Of a stretch of DNA of 64,000 nt, positions 7,468 to 16,502 are shown in pieces. The stretch comes from Segatella baroniae B14 (GTDB lineage: Bacteria > Bacteroidota > Bacteroidia > Bacteroidales > Bacteroidaceae), in assembly GCF_022024235.1 (NCBI RefSeq), contig NZ_CP091800.1:610001-674000 (forward strand), read 5' to 3'. Both the position numbers and the translations under genes were made by a program. The notes under the pieces are model-generated. The model was given only the letters and a program-made list of their open reading frames with translations, had not been told where the DNA came from and searched no databases. Each line of letters begins with the position of its first letter. Positions within the stretch are counted from its first letter, which is position 1.

Positions 7468-9324
7468 ATGACTGAAAAGATAAATATTCGCAAACTGGAA
7501 GCTGACCTTTGGGAGTCGGCAGACTTGCTTCGTGCAGGGAGTAAACTGACATCGAGCCAATACTGTATGCCGGTATTGGCATTACTGTTTCTAAGATACG
7601 CCTATAGTCGCTTCAAGATGGTTGAAGCAGAATTGCTGAAGAATCGTCCAAGCCGTGGTGGTCGCGTAATGCCTGTTGAACCAAGTGACTTTGCGGCTAA
7701 AAGTGCGCTCTACCTTCCTCGTGAGGCTCAGTTTGACTATCTGGTAAATCTGTCGGATGACCAACCTTTGGGCGAAGCTGTCAATCGCGCTATGACTCTG
7801 GTCGAAGAACAAAGCGAACAGTTGACAGGTATTCTGCCTAAATCATACACTATGTTCAGCGATGAACTGTTGCGTGAACTCCTTCGTATCTTTAATAACA
7901 AGACACTCGACGAAATCGGTGGCGATGTTATAGGTCGTATTTATGAGTACTTCCTCAGCAAGTTTGCTAAGGCTGTAGCATCAGACGATGGCGTGTTCTT
8001 CACTCCTAAGTCTTTGGTAAAGATGCTCGTAAATGTACTGGAGCCAGAACAGGGTGTAATGCTTGATCCTGCTTGTGGCTCGGGAGGTATGTTCGTTCAA
8101 ACTGGCGACTTTGTGAATGCTGGTGGTATGAATGCCAATACACAGATGACCTTCTACGGTCAGGAAAAGGTGGAATACAATGCCCAACTCTGTCTGATGA
8201 ACATGGCAGTACACGGTTTGAATGGTAGGATTGTCTCTGGTGATGAGGCCAACTCTTTCTATCATGATGCACACAACCTTGCAGGAAAGTGTGACTACGT
8301 GATGGCGAATCCTCCATTCAATGTTGATAAAGTGAAAGCTGAGTCCGCATCTGCTGCTGGTCGTCTGCCATTCGGCTTGCCTGGTGTTAATGCTAAGACA
8401 AAAGAGATTAGTAATGCCAACTATCTCTGGATTTCATATTTCTATGCCTACCTCAACGACCATGGTCGTGCAGGATTCGTGATGGCATCATCGGCAACAG
8501 ATAGTGCCAACAAGGATCGTGACATCCGTGAAAAACTTGTTTTAACAGGCGATGTGGATGTTATGGTAAGTGTGGGCAACAACTTTTTCTATACCCTCTC
8601 GCTCCCTTGCTCGCTGTGGTTCTTTGACAAGGCAAAGCGTTTAGAGAATAAGAATCGTGTACTTTTCATCGATGCCCGCAACTATTATACCGTTGTTGAC
8701 CGTACTCTTAATGAGTGGTCAGAGTGGCAGTTGAAAAACCTGCAAGCTATTGTACACCTCTATCGTGGTGAGCAGGACAAGTATAAGGCACTTATCAATG
8801 AGTATTGGAATGCACTTAGCGAACATGCCGAAAGACATGATAGCGTAGCTTGGCAAGATCGTGACATGACTTTCGAGAAAGCCCTTGGTGTGCTCAACTC
8901 CGAGGAGGCGATGTACAAAAAATATATCAAAGACCAACAAGGTGCCCTCAAAAAGACAAAAGGGAAAAAGGAGAAGGATGAACTGAAAGCTATCATTGCC
9001 TCCAATGAGGCGGAACTTGCTGTTACTCTTGAAGCCAAGGATATGGTAAACGAAGCCATTTGGCTCACTTCAAAGTTCGGTCTTGAAGGCGAATATCAGG
9101 ATGTGCTTGGTCTTTGCAAAATTGCAACCATCGATAAAATCAGTGAGAAGAACTATAGCCTTACCCCCGGTGCATACGTGGGTGTTGCCGAAGTCGAGGA
9201 CGATGGCGTTGACTTCCATGAGCGTATGAATGAAATCCATACAGAACTCGCCTCTCTCAACAAAGAAGCCAACGTGCTGATGAGTGAGATCATGAAGGAA
9301 TGGGAAACTCTTAACACGAAGTAA
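7468..9324 (+). CDS. hsdM: type I restriction-modification methyltransferase subunit HsdM
   Basis: An N6-adenine methyltransferase of 618 residues. An N-terminal HsdM helical domain (ADLWESADLLRAGSKLTSSQ) precedes the catalytic domain with the AdoMet motif DPACGSGG (residues 200-207) and the catalytic NPPF (281-284). The C-terminal region from about 450 is charged and helical, as expected for contacts with HsdS. It forms the M2S methylase with HsdS and the full restriction complex with HsdR. I chose the ATG at 7468; an in-frame TTG lies 3 codons upstream. All key motifs are intact. The following small gene starts 3 bases after the stop. Confidence 0.95.
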   Translation: MTEKINIRKLEADLWESADLLRAGSKLTSSQYCMPVLALLFLRYAYSRFKMVEAELLKNRPSRGGRVMPVEPSDFAAKSALYLPREAQFDYLVNLSDDQPLGEAVNRAMTLVEEQSEQLTGILPKSYTMFSDELLRELLRIFNNKTLDEIGGDVIGRIYEYFLSKFAKAVASDDGVFFTPKSLVKMLVNVLEPEQGVMLDPACGSGGMFVQTGDFVNAGGMNANTQMTFYGQEKVEYNAQLCLMNMAVHGLNGRIVSGDEANSFYHDAHNLAGKCDYVMANPPFNVDKVKAESASAAGRLPFGLPGVNAKTKEISNANYLWISYFYAYLNDHGRAGFVMASSATDSANKDRDIREKLVLTGDVDVMVSVGNNFFYTLSLPCSLWFFDKAKRLENKNRVLFIDARNYYTVVDRTLNEWSEWQLKNLQAIVHLYRGEQDKYKALINEYWNALSEHAERHDSVAWQDRDMTFEKALGVLNSEEAMYKKYIKDQQGALKKTKGKKEKDELKAIIASNEAELAVTLEAKDMVNEAIWLTSKFGLEGEYQDVLGLCKIATIDKISEKNYSLTPGAYVGVAEVEDDGVDFHERMNEIHTELASLNKEANVLMSEIMKEWETLNTK

Positions 9325-9327
9325 ATC

Positions 9328-9564
9328 ATGGCAAACGAGATAAAACCAATAATGTCAACCGAACGACAATTACAGAATATCTACGGACACAAAGGCTTTG
9401 ATGTGAAAAGCTTGTATCGTCATATGCAGTTCGCAACCCTTTTTCCTGATTCTCAGTCTATGACTGAACTGCCTCCGCGCGATGTTCTCATGCAACAGAT
9501 ACAAAAGTCCCTTGAAGTTGCAAAAGCTAAATGGGGAAATGAAAGAAAGGAGGATGAGGTATGA
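9328..9564 (+). CDS. small conserved-looking protein between hsdM and hsdS
   Basis: 78 residues, soluble and mostly helical (TERQLQNIYGHKGFDVKSLY, then FPDSQSMTELPPRDVLMQQI). No family was recognised. It starts 3 bases after hsdM and its stop overlaps the hsdS ATG in an ATGA, so the arrangement strongly argues for a translated, co-regulated protein. Possible roles include an assembly factor or a modulator of specificity; nothing in the sequence decides. Confidence 0.7.
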   Translation: MANEIKPIMSTERQLQNIYGHKGFDVKSLYRHMQFATLFPDSQSMTELPPRDVLMQQIQKSLEVAKAKWGNERKEDEV

Positions 9565-10703
9565 GTGAGTTTTTGTTGAATGAAGTCTGTGAACTCATTG
9601 TTGATTGTCCTCATACAACAGCTAACGATGAAGGTAAAGGGTTCCCATTAGTTCGTACTCCCAACATTGGTAAGGGAAGACTGGTCTATGATGGAATGCA
9701 TCGTGTTTGTGAGGATGTTTACAACAAAAGGAATGCCCGTGCCATTCCGCAAGAGAATGATTTAATCTTTGCCCGTGAGGCCACGGCTGGCAATGTCGCA
9801 TTGATTCAAAAAGGAGAAAAGGTTTGTCTTGGGCAAAGGACTGTACTTATTAGGCCTAATCAAGAAAAGGTTAATCCAGCATTCCTAACCTATTTCCTTT
9901 TAGCCCCTAAACAGCAATATAATCTCTTGAGTACTGCAAATGGAGCAACAGTAGCTCATGTCAACCTTCCAACCATAAGAAACTTGAAGATTGACTTGCC
10001 AGAACTACCTACTCAGCACCGCATCGCCTCTATCCTTTCTCGCTACGACTCATTGATAGAGAACTATCAAAAGCAGATAAAGCTATTGGAGGAAGCAGCG
10101 CAGCGACTCTATAAGGAATGGTTCGTTGACCTCCACTTCCCCGGTCACGAAAACACCAAGATTGTTGATGGTGTGCCTGAGGGGTGGACTCCCTCTCAGT
10201 TGGGGCAGCTGGCTGAATTCAAGCGTGGAAAGACAATAACCAAGAAAGACGTTATTGACGGTGATATTCCAGTTGTTGCTGGTGGGCTTGAACCTGCATA
10301 TTATTGCAATAAATCAAATACGGCTGAACGTGTAATCACCATAAGTGGTTCTGGCGCAAATGCAGGCTTTACAAGGATGTATTTCGAAAAAGTTTGGGCA
10401 TCAGATTGTTCATTTGTTGATGCATCTGTAACTCCATTTTTGCATTTTGTATATTGTTACCTAAAAGACAATAAGACAACAATAGATAATATGCAGAAGG
10501 GAGCAGCACAGCCTCATGTATATGCAAAAGACATCAATTCGTTGGGTTTATGTATTCCCATCGAAAGCATTCTCAAATCTTTTGAGGGAAAGATCTCTAA
10601 GTATTTTGATTCAATATCTTCTCTCCAATCTCAAATCCGTCTCCTCATCGAAGCTCGCGACCGCTTGCTTCCCAAGTTGATGAGCGGAGAAATTGCGGTA
10701 TAA
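9561..10703 (+). CDS. hsdS: type I R-M specificity subunit HsdS
   Basis: 380 residues with the classic layout of two target-recognition domains, each followed by a long helix. TRD1 covers about 1-150 and ends in LPELPTQHRIASILSRYDSL, leading into a helical spacer (SLIENYQKQIKLLEEAAQRL). TRD2 covers about 205-345 (GWTPSQLGQLAEFKRGKTIT onward) and ends in a conserved helix (LIEARDRLLPKLMSGEIAV). It determines the bipartite DNA target and scaffolds HsdM and HsdR. The start overlaps the preceding small gene by 4 bases. A copy of its last codons, in a different version, recurs 480 bases downstream in the scar at 11123. Confidence 0.95.
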   Translation: MSEFLLNEVCELIVDCPHTTANDEGKGFPLVRTPNIGKGRLVYDGMHRVCEDVYNKRNARAIPQENDLIFAREATAGNVALIQKGEKVCLGQRTVLIRPNQEKVNPAFLTYFLLAPKQQYNLLSTANGATVAHVNLPTIRNLKIDLPELPTQHRIASILSRYDSLIENYQKQIKLLEEAAQRLYKEWFVDLHFPGHENTKIVDGVPEGWTPSQLGQLAEFKRGKTITKKDVIDGDIPVVAGGLEPAYYCNKSNTAERVITISGSGANAGFTRMYFEKVWASDCSFVDASVTPFLHFVYCYLKDNKTTIDNMQKGAAQPHVYAKDINSLGLCIPIESILKSFEGKISKYFDSISSLQSQIRLLIEARDRLLPKLMSGEIAV

Positions 10704-10716
10704 AGAACTAATAGAT

Positions 10717-11115
10717 ATGAGTACTTACGAATTTATAACAATTACCATTGCAGTCCTCAGCATTATCGCCTCTGCGATATTGACCTTCTTTTCAATTAGG
10801 TCAAGCAATCAGTCTACCAAACTATTGACAAGAGTGATGCGAGAAAACAGTCGAATGACTAGCAGTGAACATCTTTCACTGTATCGAATAGAAGCATTTT
10901 ACAATGCTGTGGCTATCAGAAATTTGGAGTTTGAAATCAAAGTTATTCAAGACAAATTACAAACAACTACTAATGACCATAAAGAATTGGAGATAAAGTT
11001 GAAACAATTGCAAATGAATCATCAATTCATGAAGATTCGAGAAATGCGACTTATTCAAAACGATTTTTCGCTTCAAAAAGAATTAAGTGAACTTCATAAA
11101 GAGGTAAAAGTATAG
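10717..11115 (+). CDS. membrane-anchored coiled-coil protein inserted between hsdS and hsdR
   Basis: 132 residues from the ATG at 10717. There is one N-terminal membrane helix (FITITIAVLSIIASAILTFF, residues ~5-27), followed by a long charged coiled-coil helix with a KELEIKLKQLQMNHQFMKIR-type heptad pattern. No enzymatic domain is seen. It starts 13 bases after hsdS and reads in the same direction, yet it is not a normal part of type I systems. It could be an accessory defence component, a membrane tether, or a passenger. The function is unknown. Confidence 0.7.
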   Translation: MSTYEFITITIAVLSIIASAILTFFSIRSSNQSTKLLTRVMRENSRMTSSEHLSLYRIEAFYNAVAIRNLEFEIKVIQDKLQTTTNDHKELEIKLKQLQMNHQFMKIREMRLIQNDFSLQKELSELHKEVKV

Positions 11116-11122
11116 TTTCATT

Positions 11123-11234
11123 ATGGCAAAAGACTATAGCGAGGATCAACTAATACAGAAATCAAGTTCGCCTCCTCACCGAAGCTCGCGACCGCTTGCT
11201 TCCAAAGCTGATGAGCGGCGAGATAGAAATATAA
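11123..11234 (+). pseudogene. recombination scar: start of hsdR fused to the end of an hsdS
   Basis: From the ATG at 11123 the first 14 codons (MAKDYSEDQLIQKS) are the same as the start of hsdR at 13330, with a single base difference in the first 40. After AGAAATCAA the sequence switches to the 3' end of an hsdS gene in another frame (VRLLTEARDRLLPKLMSGEI, stop near 11234), related to but different from the end of the resident hsdS. Neither piece can be functional. It marks an old junction between two copies of the hsdS-hsdR interval. Confidence 0.85.
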
Positions 11235-11265
11235 AAACGAATAATAACAAAAAAAAGATAAGGAT

Positions 11266-12633
11266 ATGCGTAGAGTTACTATTAACAATTTTCGCTGCTA
11301 CGAGAGTAAATCGATAGATTTCCGTCGTGGCATAAATCTGCTTATCGGTGATAATTCCGTAGGTAAGACTTCTTTGCTACGAGCTTGCAACCTTGTCATG
11401 AATGCTTTCTTTTGCGGATACAGTGACGAGAACACAAAATGGAAAAGTGCCGAGGACGACGATTTCAGAGAAATCAAGAATGACGATGTGGCAACTGATG
11501 AATTGCCTATTAATATAGCATTCGAATTAGATGAAATAGATTGCCCTGAGATTACATTGGCAGATGGTTCTGTAAAACACCTCTATGACAATGAGCTTCT
11601 TTTAGGAGAATTTGGATATCCTGCATTATATATAGAGAAGAGATCTAAGAAGAATGCGCGTAATCTAGTCTCTGGACTACTCCCATTGAGAAATTATGCA
11701 TCACTTCTTCAAAAGAATTCTCATTCCATTATTGACGGTACAGCTGTACAGCGAAATGCCTTACCACTATTTGCTTACTTCACTACAGAGGATATTCATA
11801 CAATTCGAAAATTTGATAAAGAGAAAAGGTCTTTTAAAAAATATCCACAGAAACCTTCTTTTGGATACTTTGAAAACTTCGACTGTAAGGGATTGCTGGA
11901 TTGCTGGCTTAAACGTCTGCTGGTGCTGAAAGAAGCTAAAAAGGGCGAACAGGAAATAGAATGTGTAAGGAAGGCTGTTGCTAGCGCATTGGGTCCTGAT
12001 GGATGCAGTATTATAGAGGATATGGAGGTTAGAGATAACGACAATGAAGTTTACTTCATTTTCTGTGATGGCAGAGAGGTTCGCTCAGACCTTCTGTCTG
12101 ATGGTTATCGCCGCCTCGTCAGCATTGTCATTGACCTTGCCTTTCGCTGTGCATTACTGAACAAAGTAATGTATGGTGACGAGGCATATAAACAGACTCA
12201 CGGTACTGCTATCATTGACGAGATTGACGAGCATCTGCACCCTGCACTCCAAGTATGCATCCTAAAGGCTTTGCACAACACGTTCCCAAAGATTCAGTTT
12301 ATTGTCAGTACTCATGCGCCATTGGTAATGTCATCTGTAGAAAATACTCCAGAGAACGTGGTGTATAAGTTGGAATACAAGGATGGCATATATAGTCACA
12401 AAGAACTTAATACTTACGGTTTGGATGCGTCTACCATCATGCAGGTCTATATGGACCAGCCCCCTCGCGATTTAGCTGTTGACAATGAAATAAAAAATAT
12501 TGAATCATTGATTGATGCTGAAAAATACTCTGATGCCAGATCTGCATTAGAAAAAATGCAGGAGCGACCAGGAAGTGATGCAAATCCTGAACTGTCTAAA
12601 ATTGACGCTACTCTATCTTTTTACGAAGACTGA
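11266..12633 (+). CDS. ptuA: AAA family ATPase of a Septu-like defence pair (PtuA-type)
   Basis: 455 residues, an OLD/ABC-type ATPase. The Walker A is LIGDNSVGKTSL (residues 26-37), and the Walker B/D-loop is AIIDEIDEHLHP (315-326), followed by the FIVSTHAPLVMSS switch. A large helical insert lies between the motifs and a helical tail follows. The next gene, 2 bases away, is an HNH nuclease of the PtuB/TIGR02646 class; this pairing defines Septu systems, and also the effectors of some retrons. No reverse transcriptase is present, so Septu is favoured. The ATPase would sense infection or nucleotide state and license the nuclease. It is a little shorter than classical PtuA. The start at 11266 comes 31 bases after the scar. 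Confidence 0.75.
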   Translation: MRRVTINNFRCYESKSIDFRRGINLLIGDNSVGKTSLLRACNLVMNAFFCGYSDENTKWKSAEDDDFREIKNDDVATDELPINIAFELDEIDCPEITLADGSVKHLYDNELLLGEFGYPALYIEKRSKKNARNLVSGLLPLRNYASLLQKNSHSIIDGTAVQRNALPLFAYFTTEDIHTIRKFDKEKRSFKKYPQKPSFGYFENFDCKGLLDCWLKRLLVLKEAKKGEQEIECVRKAVASALGPDGCSIIEDMEVRDNDNEVYFIFCDGREVRSDLLSDGYRRLVSIVIDLAFRCALLNKVMYGDEAYKQTHGTAIIDEIDEHLHPALQVCILKALHNTFPKIQFIVSTHAPLVMSSVENTPENVVYKLEYKDGIYSHKELNTYGLDASTIMQVYMDQPPRDLAVDNEIKNIESLIDAEKYSDARSALEKMQERPGSDANPELSKIDATLSFYED

Positions 12634-12635
12634 TT

Positions 12636-13310
12636 ATGATACTTATTCAAAAGAAATCAGAACCCAAAAAGTGGCAGGAATATAGATGCACTCCTGGGGT
12701 TGATTATAACTCAATCCCGGAACTTGTTGATGCCCTTTTAGAAGAGCAAGGCTACATTTGTGCCTATTGTATGCGACGTATTCCTCACAAGGACAGACTA
12801 TATAAGAAAGATGGTATAAACTATGTCCTTACAGATGAAGATCATCGAGTTGAACATATACAGAGTCGTGAAAATCATGACGATAAGAAATTGGATTATT
12901 CTAATATGGTGATTTGTTGCCCTGGTCATATTGGAAACGAGGAACATTGTGACCGACTGAAGGGTAGTAAGGATATTTCGTTTACTCCACTTGATGCAAA
13001 TTTCATAGCAACGCTGTCTTATAAAATGGATGGGGAAATTGTTTCTTCAAACGAACAATATAATAAGGAAATCAACGATATTCTGAATCTCAACACCCCT
13101 ATTCTTAAAGAGAATAGGAAGAACACTTGGGAAGCTGTAAAAAAAGAACTGATTGCACATAATGGAGGAAAGCCTTGGAACAAGGCTGTTCTTTCAAAGT
13201 ATATTGAGAAATACAGTTCAAGGCATATAAAAGATGGAAAGTCAAGATTGATTCCGTATTGCGGCGTGGTATTGTTCTTTCTTCAAAAGAAACTGAAACA
13301 AATGGCATAA
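12636..13310 (+). CDS. ptuB: HNH endonuclease of a Septu-like defence pair (PtuB-type)
   Basis: 224 residues. A zinc-binding CxxC (C42-AY-C45), the VEHIQS segment with the catalytic His (H74), the conserved N90 in LDYSNMVICC and a second Cys/His cluster (C94, C95, H104, C105) form a beta-beta-alpha metal HNH fold of the type found in PtuB and retron-associated nucleases. The expected activity is DNA cleavage upon release or activation by the ATPase partner. The start ATG is 2 bases after ptuA. The C-terminal half is basic, suiting nucleic-acid contact. All catalytic residues appear present. Downstream, hsdR starts after 19 bases. Confidence 0.8.
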   Translation: MILIQKKSEPKKWQEYRCTPGVDYNSIPELVDALLEEQGYICAYCMRRIPHKDRLYKKDGINYVLTDEDHRVEHIQSRENHDDKKLDYSNMVICCPGHIGNEEHCDRLKGSKDISFTPLDANFIATLSYKMDGEIVSSNEQYNKEINDILNLNTPILKENRKNTWEAVKKELIAHNGGKPWNKAVLSKYIEKYSSRHIKDGKSRLIPYCGVVLFFLQKKLKQMA

Positions 13311-13329
13311 ATCATTATTTTGGATAATT

Positions 13330-16300
13330 ATGGCAAAGGACTATAGCGAGGATCAACTAATACAGAAATCAACAGCCGAACTCTTGGAAAAAGAGCTTGG
13401 CTGGAAGTCTGTGTATGCTTTCGACAATGAGGTACTTGGCGAACAAGGTACGCTGGGACGCAAGACACAGAGCGAGGTCGTACTGACACGGCATCTTCGC
13501 TTGGCTTTGAAACGTCTGAATCCATGGATGACCGACAAGCAGTTGACAGAAGCCATCGAGCGCATGACCAGCTACATGAGCTCGCAGACGCTGATGCAGA
13601 TCAACGAGGAAAAGTATGGTTACGTGCGTGATGGTGTGCCTGTTACTCGCCTTAAACCGAATGGCGAGACGGAGTTGGTACGTGCCAAGGTTATGGACTT
13701 TGCCAATGTGGATAACAACGAGTTTATTGCCGTCAGGGAACTATGGATAAAGGGACCTATCCACAAGCGCAGAGCAGATGTGGTGTGCTTCGTGAATGGT
13801 CTTCCGCTTATCTTCATCGAATTGAAGAATCATGACCAGGACATACAGAATGCCTATACCGACAACTATCGCGACTACCTTGATACCATACCGCATTTAT
13901 TCCACCACAATGCCATGATTATGCTGAGCAATGGCATGGAAAGCCGTGTGGGTACAGTGGGCGCAAAATGGGAGTTCTTCCATGAGTGGAAGCGATTGAC
14001 AGAGTTGGATCATGGTAATATCGAACTGCCAACAATGCTGCGTGGTATCTGTAAAAAGGAGAATCTGCTGGATTTGCTTGAAAATTTCATTCTCTTCGAC
14101 CACAGTGGAGGTTCAACTGTCAAGATTCTGGCACGCAACCATCAGTACCTGGGTGTAAACCAAGCAGTGGAGATGTATCGCCATCGAGAGGAAATGAAGG
14201 GTAAGCTGGGGGTGTTTTGGCACACCCAGGGCTCTGGTAAGAGCTATTCGATGGTATTCCTGGCTCAGAAGATCAGACGTAAGTTTGAAGGTTCACCAAC
14301 GATTGTGGTGCTGACCGATCGCGATGAGTTGAACAAACAGATAAGTGACACCTTCGAGAATTGCGGACTGTTGGGAGGATTGAAAGCCAAGCAGTTCATT
14401 GCACATAGCGGTGATGATCTTCGGCAGAAGCTGACCGGCAATCCTTCGTTCATCTTTTCGCTGATACAGAAGTTCAACAAGGCAGATGCCGAACCAATCT
14501 ATCCTGATCATGACATCATCGTGATGAGTGACGAAGCACACCGTACACAGAATGGTGTTTTTGCCGACAACCTCATGCACATGTTGCCAACAGCAAATCG
14601 TATTGGTTTCACCGGTACGCCTTTGTTGCGAGACGATAATATCACAACTCGTACCTTCGGGCAGTATGTATCTGTGTATGACTTCAAACGTGCCGTAGAG
14701 GATAAGGCAACGGTTCCTCTCTACTATGAGAATCGCGGTGAGAAACTTCAAGAGTTGAAGAATCCGGAAATCAATGCAGAGATTGCCGCTAGATTAGATG
14801 AAGAGGACTTGGACCCTTCACAGCAAGCTAAGCTGGAGCGTGAGTTTGCACAGGAGGTACATCTGTTGACCGCCGAGAAACGACTGCGAGTAGTGGCACA
14901 GGACTTCGTGCGTCATTATAGCGACTTGTGGACAAGCGGTAAGGCTATGATGGTAAGCTTCAACAAGGTGACTTGCGTCCGCATGTATAACTACGTGCAG
15001 GAGTATTGGCAAAAAGAGATAAAAGTTCTGCGCAAGCGTATAGAGCAAGATCCTTGTCAACAGGAAGTTCAGGAGATGAAGCGTAAACTGCAATGGATGG
15101 AAGAAACCGAAATGGCAGTTGTTGTATCGCAGGAGCAGAACGAGATACAGACATTCAAGAAATGGCAACTTGATATCACTCCACATCGTGAGAAAATGGA
15201 GAAAAGGGAGCTGGATAAGGAGTTCAAGGATGCCAACGGCAAACTGCGCGTGGTCTTTGTCTGCGCCATGTGGCTGACTGGTTTTGACGTAAAAACGCTG
15301 TCATGCCTTTATATTGATAAACCCATGAAGGCGCACACCTTGATGCAGACCATTGCCCGTGCTAACCGTGTGGCGGAAGGAAAGTCGAATGGTCTTGTAA
15401 TTGACTATATAGGTATTGTGAAAGCACTCCGTCAAGCTCTGGCTGACTATACAGCTAATCCTGACGGCGGAGACGGCGGCAACGACCCGACAGTCAACAA
15501 GGAAGAACTGATAAAGAATGTTTGGGAAATCATAGCGACAGCGGAAACATTTCTGCATGATAAAGGTTTTGAATTGCAGGAACTCATTGATGCAATGTCA
15601 TTTGAGAAACTGTCACTTCTGAAGAAGGCAGCAAACCAGCTTTGTGATAAGATTGAAACCCGTAAGTCGTTCTGCACATTTGCGACTACCTTGCTCAAAC
15701 TTTGGAAATATCTCGATCGTGAAGATATAACTGAAGACATGCGCAAAAAGAAAGATGCTCTGGAAGCCATCTACAAGGAATTGCAGAAAAAGCGTAAGCA
15801 CGCGGACATCACAGACCTGAGTGTAGCAATCAATGATATTGTCAATGAGCATCTTGAAATAGATTCCAATGCTGTGATGGTTGCTGATGGTGGTGGACGT
15901 AGATTTGACATCAGCGGTATCGACTTCGATTTATTGCGAAGAGAGTTTGCCAAGCGTGAAGACAAGAATCTCGTACTAAGAGACATTCAAGACTTACTTC
16001 AGGAACGTCTGGCTCGACTATTAGCAGAGAATCCATCCAGAATTAACTTTTACGAAAAGTATCAGGAGATTATTCAAGCGTATAACCAGGAGCAGAATCG
16101 CGCAACGATAGAGAAGACCTTCGAGGAGTTGATGCATCTGTCTCAATCTCTCAGCGAAGAAGAGAAGCGTTATGTACGAGAAGGATTCAAGAGTGATGAA
16201 GAGCTCTCGCTCTACGACCTCCTATTGAAAGACAATCTGTCAAAGACAGAAGTCAAGAAGCTGAAGGATGTAGCCATAGAGTTGCTTGCCAAAATAAAGG

Positions 16301-16479
16301 AACAGTTGGCTGGTATGGATCATCCATTTGATAAGCCAACGACTCGTGCTACTCTTATTATTACCATACGTGATGTTTTGTGGCAAGAACTTCCAGAGAG
16401 TTATAGCGAAGAAAGTATAAACTACTACCGAGATACCATTTACAACTATGTTAGTCAAAGATATGGTGGTGTGGTATAA
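13330..16479 (+). CDS. hsdR: type I restriction endonuclease/translocase subunit HsdR
   Basis: 1049 residues. The N-terminal PD-(D/E)xK nuclease has D150 and E164-L-K166 (RRADVVCFVNG, IFIELKNHDQ). The superfamily-2 translocase carries Walker A GSGKS (301-305), DEAHR (401-405) and later helicase motifs (TGFDVKTLSCLYIDKPMKAH, QTIARANRV). The helical C-terminus binds the methylase core. It translocates unmethylated DNA and cuts at a distance. The gene is intact although accessory genes separate it from hsdS. Its first 40 bases are duplicated in the scar at 11123. Confidence 0.95.
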   Translation: MAKDYSEDQLIQKSTAELLEKELGWKSVYAFDNEVLGEQGTLGRKTQSEVVLTRHLRLALKRLNPWMTDKQLTEAIERMTSYMSSQTLMQINEEKYGYVRDGVPVTRLKPNGETELVRAKVMDFANVDNNEFIAVRELWIKGPIHKRRADVVCFVNGLPLIFIELKNHDQDIQNAYTDNYRDYLDTIPHLFHHNAMIMLSNGMESRVGTVGAKWEFFHEWKRLTELDHGNIELPTMLRGICKKENLLDLLENFILFDHSGGSTVKILARNHQYLGVNQAVEMYRHREEMKGKLGVFWHTQGSGKSYSMVFLAQKIRRKFEGSPTIVVLTDRDELNKQISDTFENCGLLGGLKAKQFIAHSGDDLRQKLTGNPSFIFSLIQKFNKADAEPIYPDHDIIVMSDEAHRTQNGVFADNLMHMLPTANRIGFTGTPLLRDDNITTRTFGQYVSVYDFKRAVEDKATVPLYYENRGEKLQELKNPEINAEIAARLDEEDLDPSQQAKLEREFAQEVHLLTAEKRLRVVAQDFVRHYSDLWTSGKAMMVSFNKVTCVRMYNYVQEYWQKEIKVLRKRIEQDPCQQEVQEMKRKLQWMEETEMAVVVSQEQNEIQTFKKWQLDITPHREKMEKRELDKEFKDANGKLRVVFVCAMWLTGFDVKTLSCLYIDKPMKAHTLMQTIARANRVAEGKSNGLVIDYIGIVKALRQALADYTANPDGGDGGNDPTVNKEELIKNVWEIIATAETFLHDKGFELQELIDAMSFEKLSLLKKAANQLCDKIETRKSFCTFATTLLKLWKYLDREDITEDMRKKKDALEAIYKELQKKRKHADITDLSVAINDIVNEHLEIDSNAVMVADGGGRRFDISGIDFDLLRREFAKREDKNLVLRDIQDLLQERLARLLAENPSRINFYEKYQEIIQAYNQEQNRATIEKTFEELMHLSQSLSEEEKRYVREGFKSDEELSLYDLLLKDNLSKTEVKKLKDVAIELLAKIKEQLAGMDHPFDKPTTRATLIITIRDVLWQELPESYSEESINYYRDTIYNYVSQRYGGVV

Positions 16480-16502
16480 AACTAAGATCGATCCGTCTGT
16501 AT

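Noticed and set aside
11266..13310. Retron carrying a PtuAB effector
   Set aside because: No reverse transcriptase gene and no recognisable msr/msd region lies between hsdS and hsdR.
13328..16458. Many minus-strand frames of 60-150 codons opposite hsdR
   Set aside because: Shadows of a clearly intact HsdR with all catalytic motifs.
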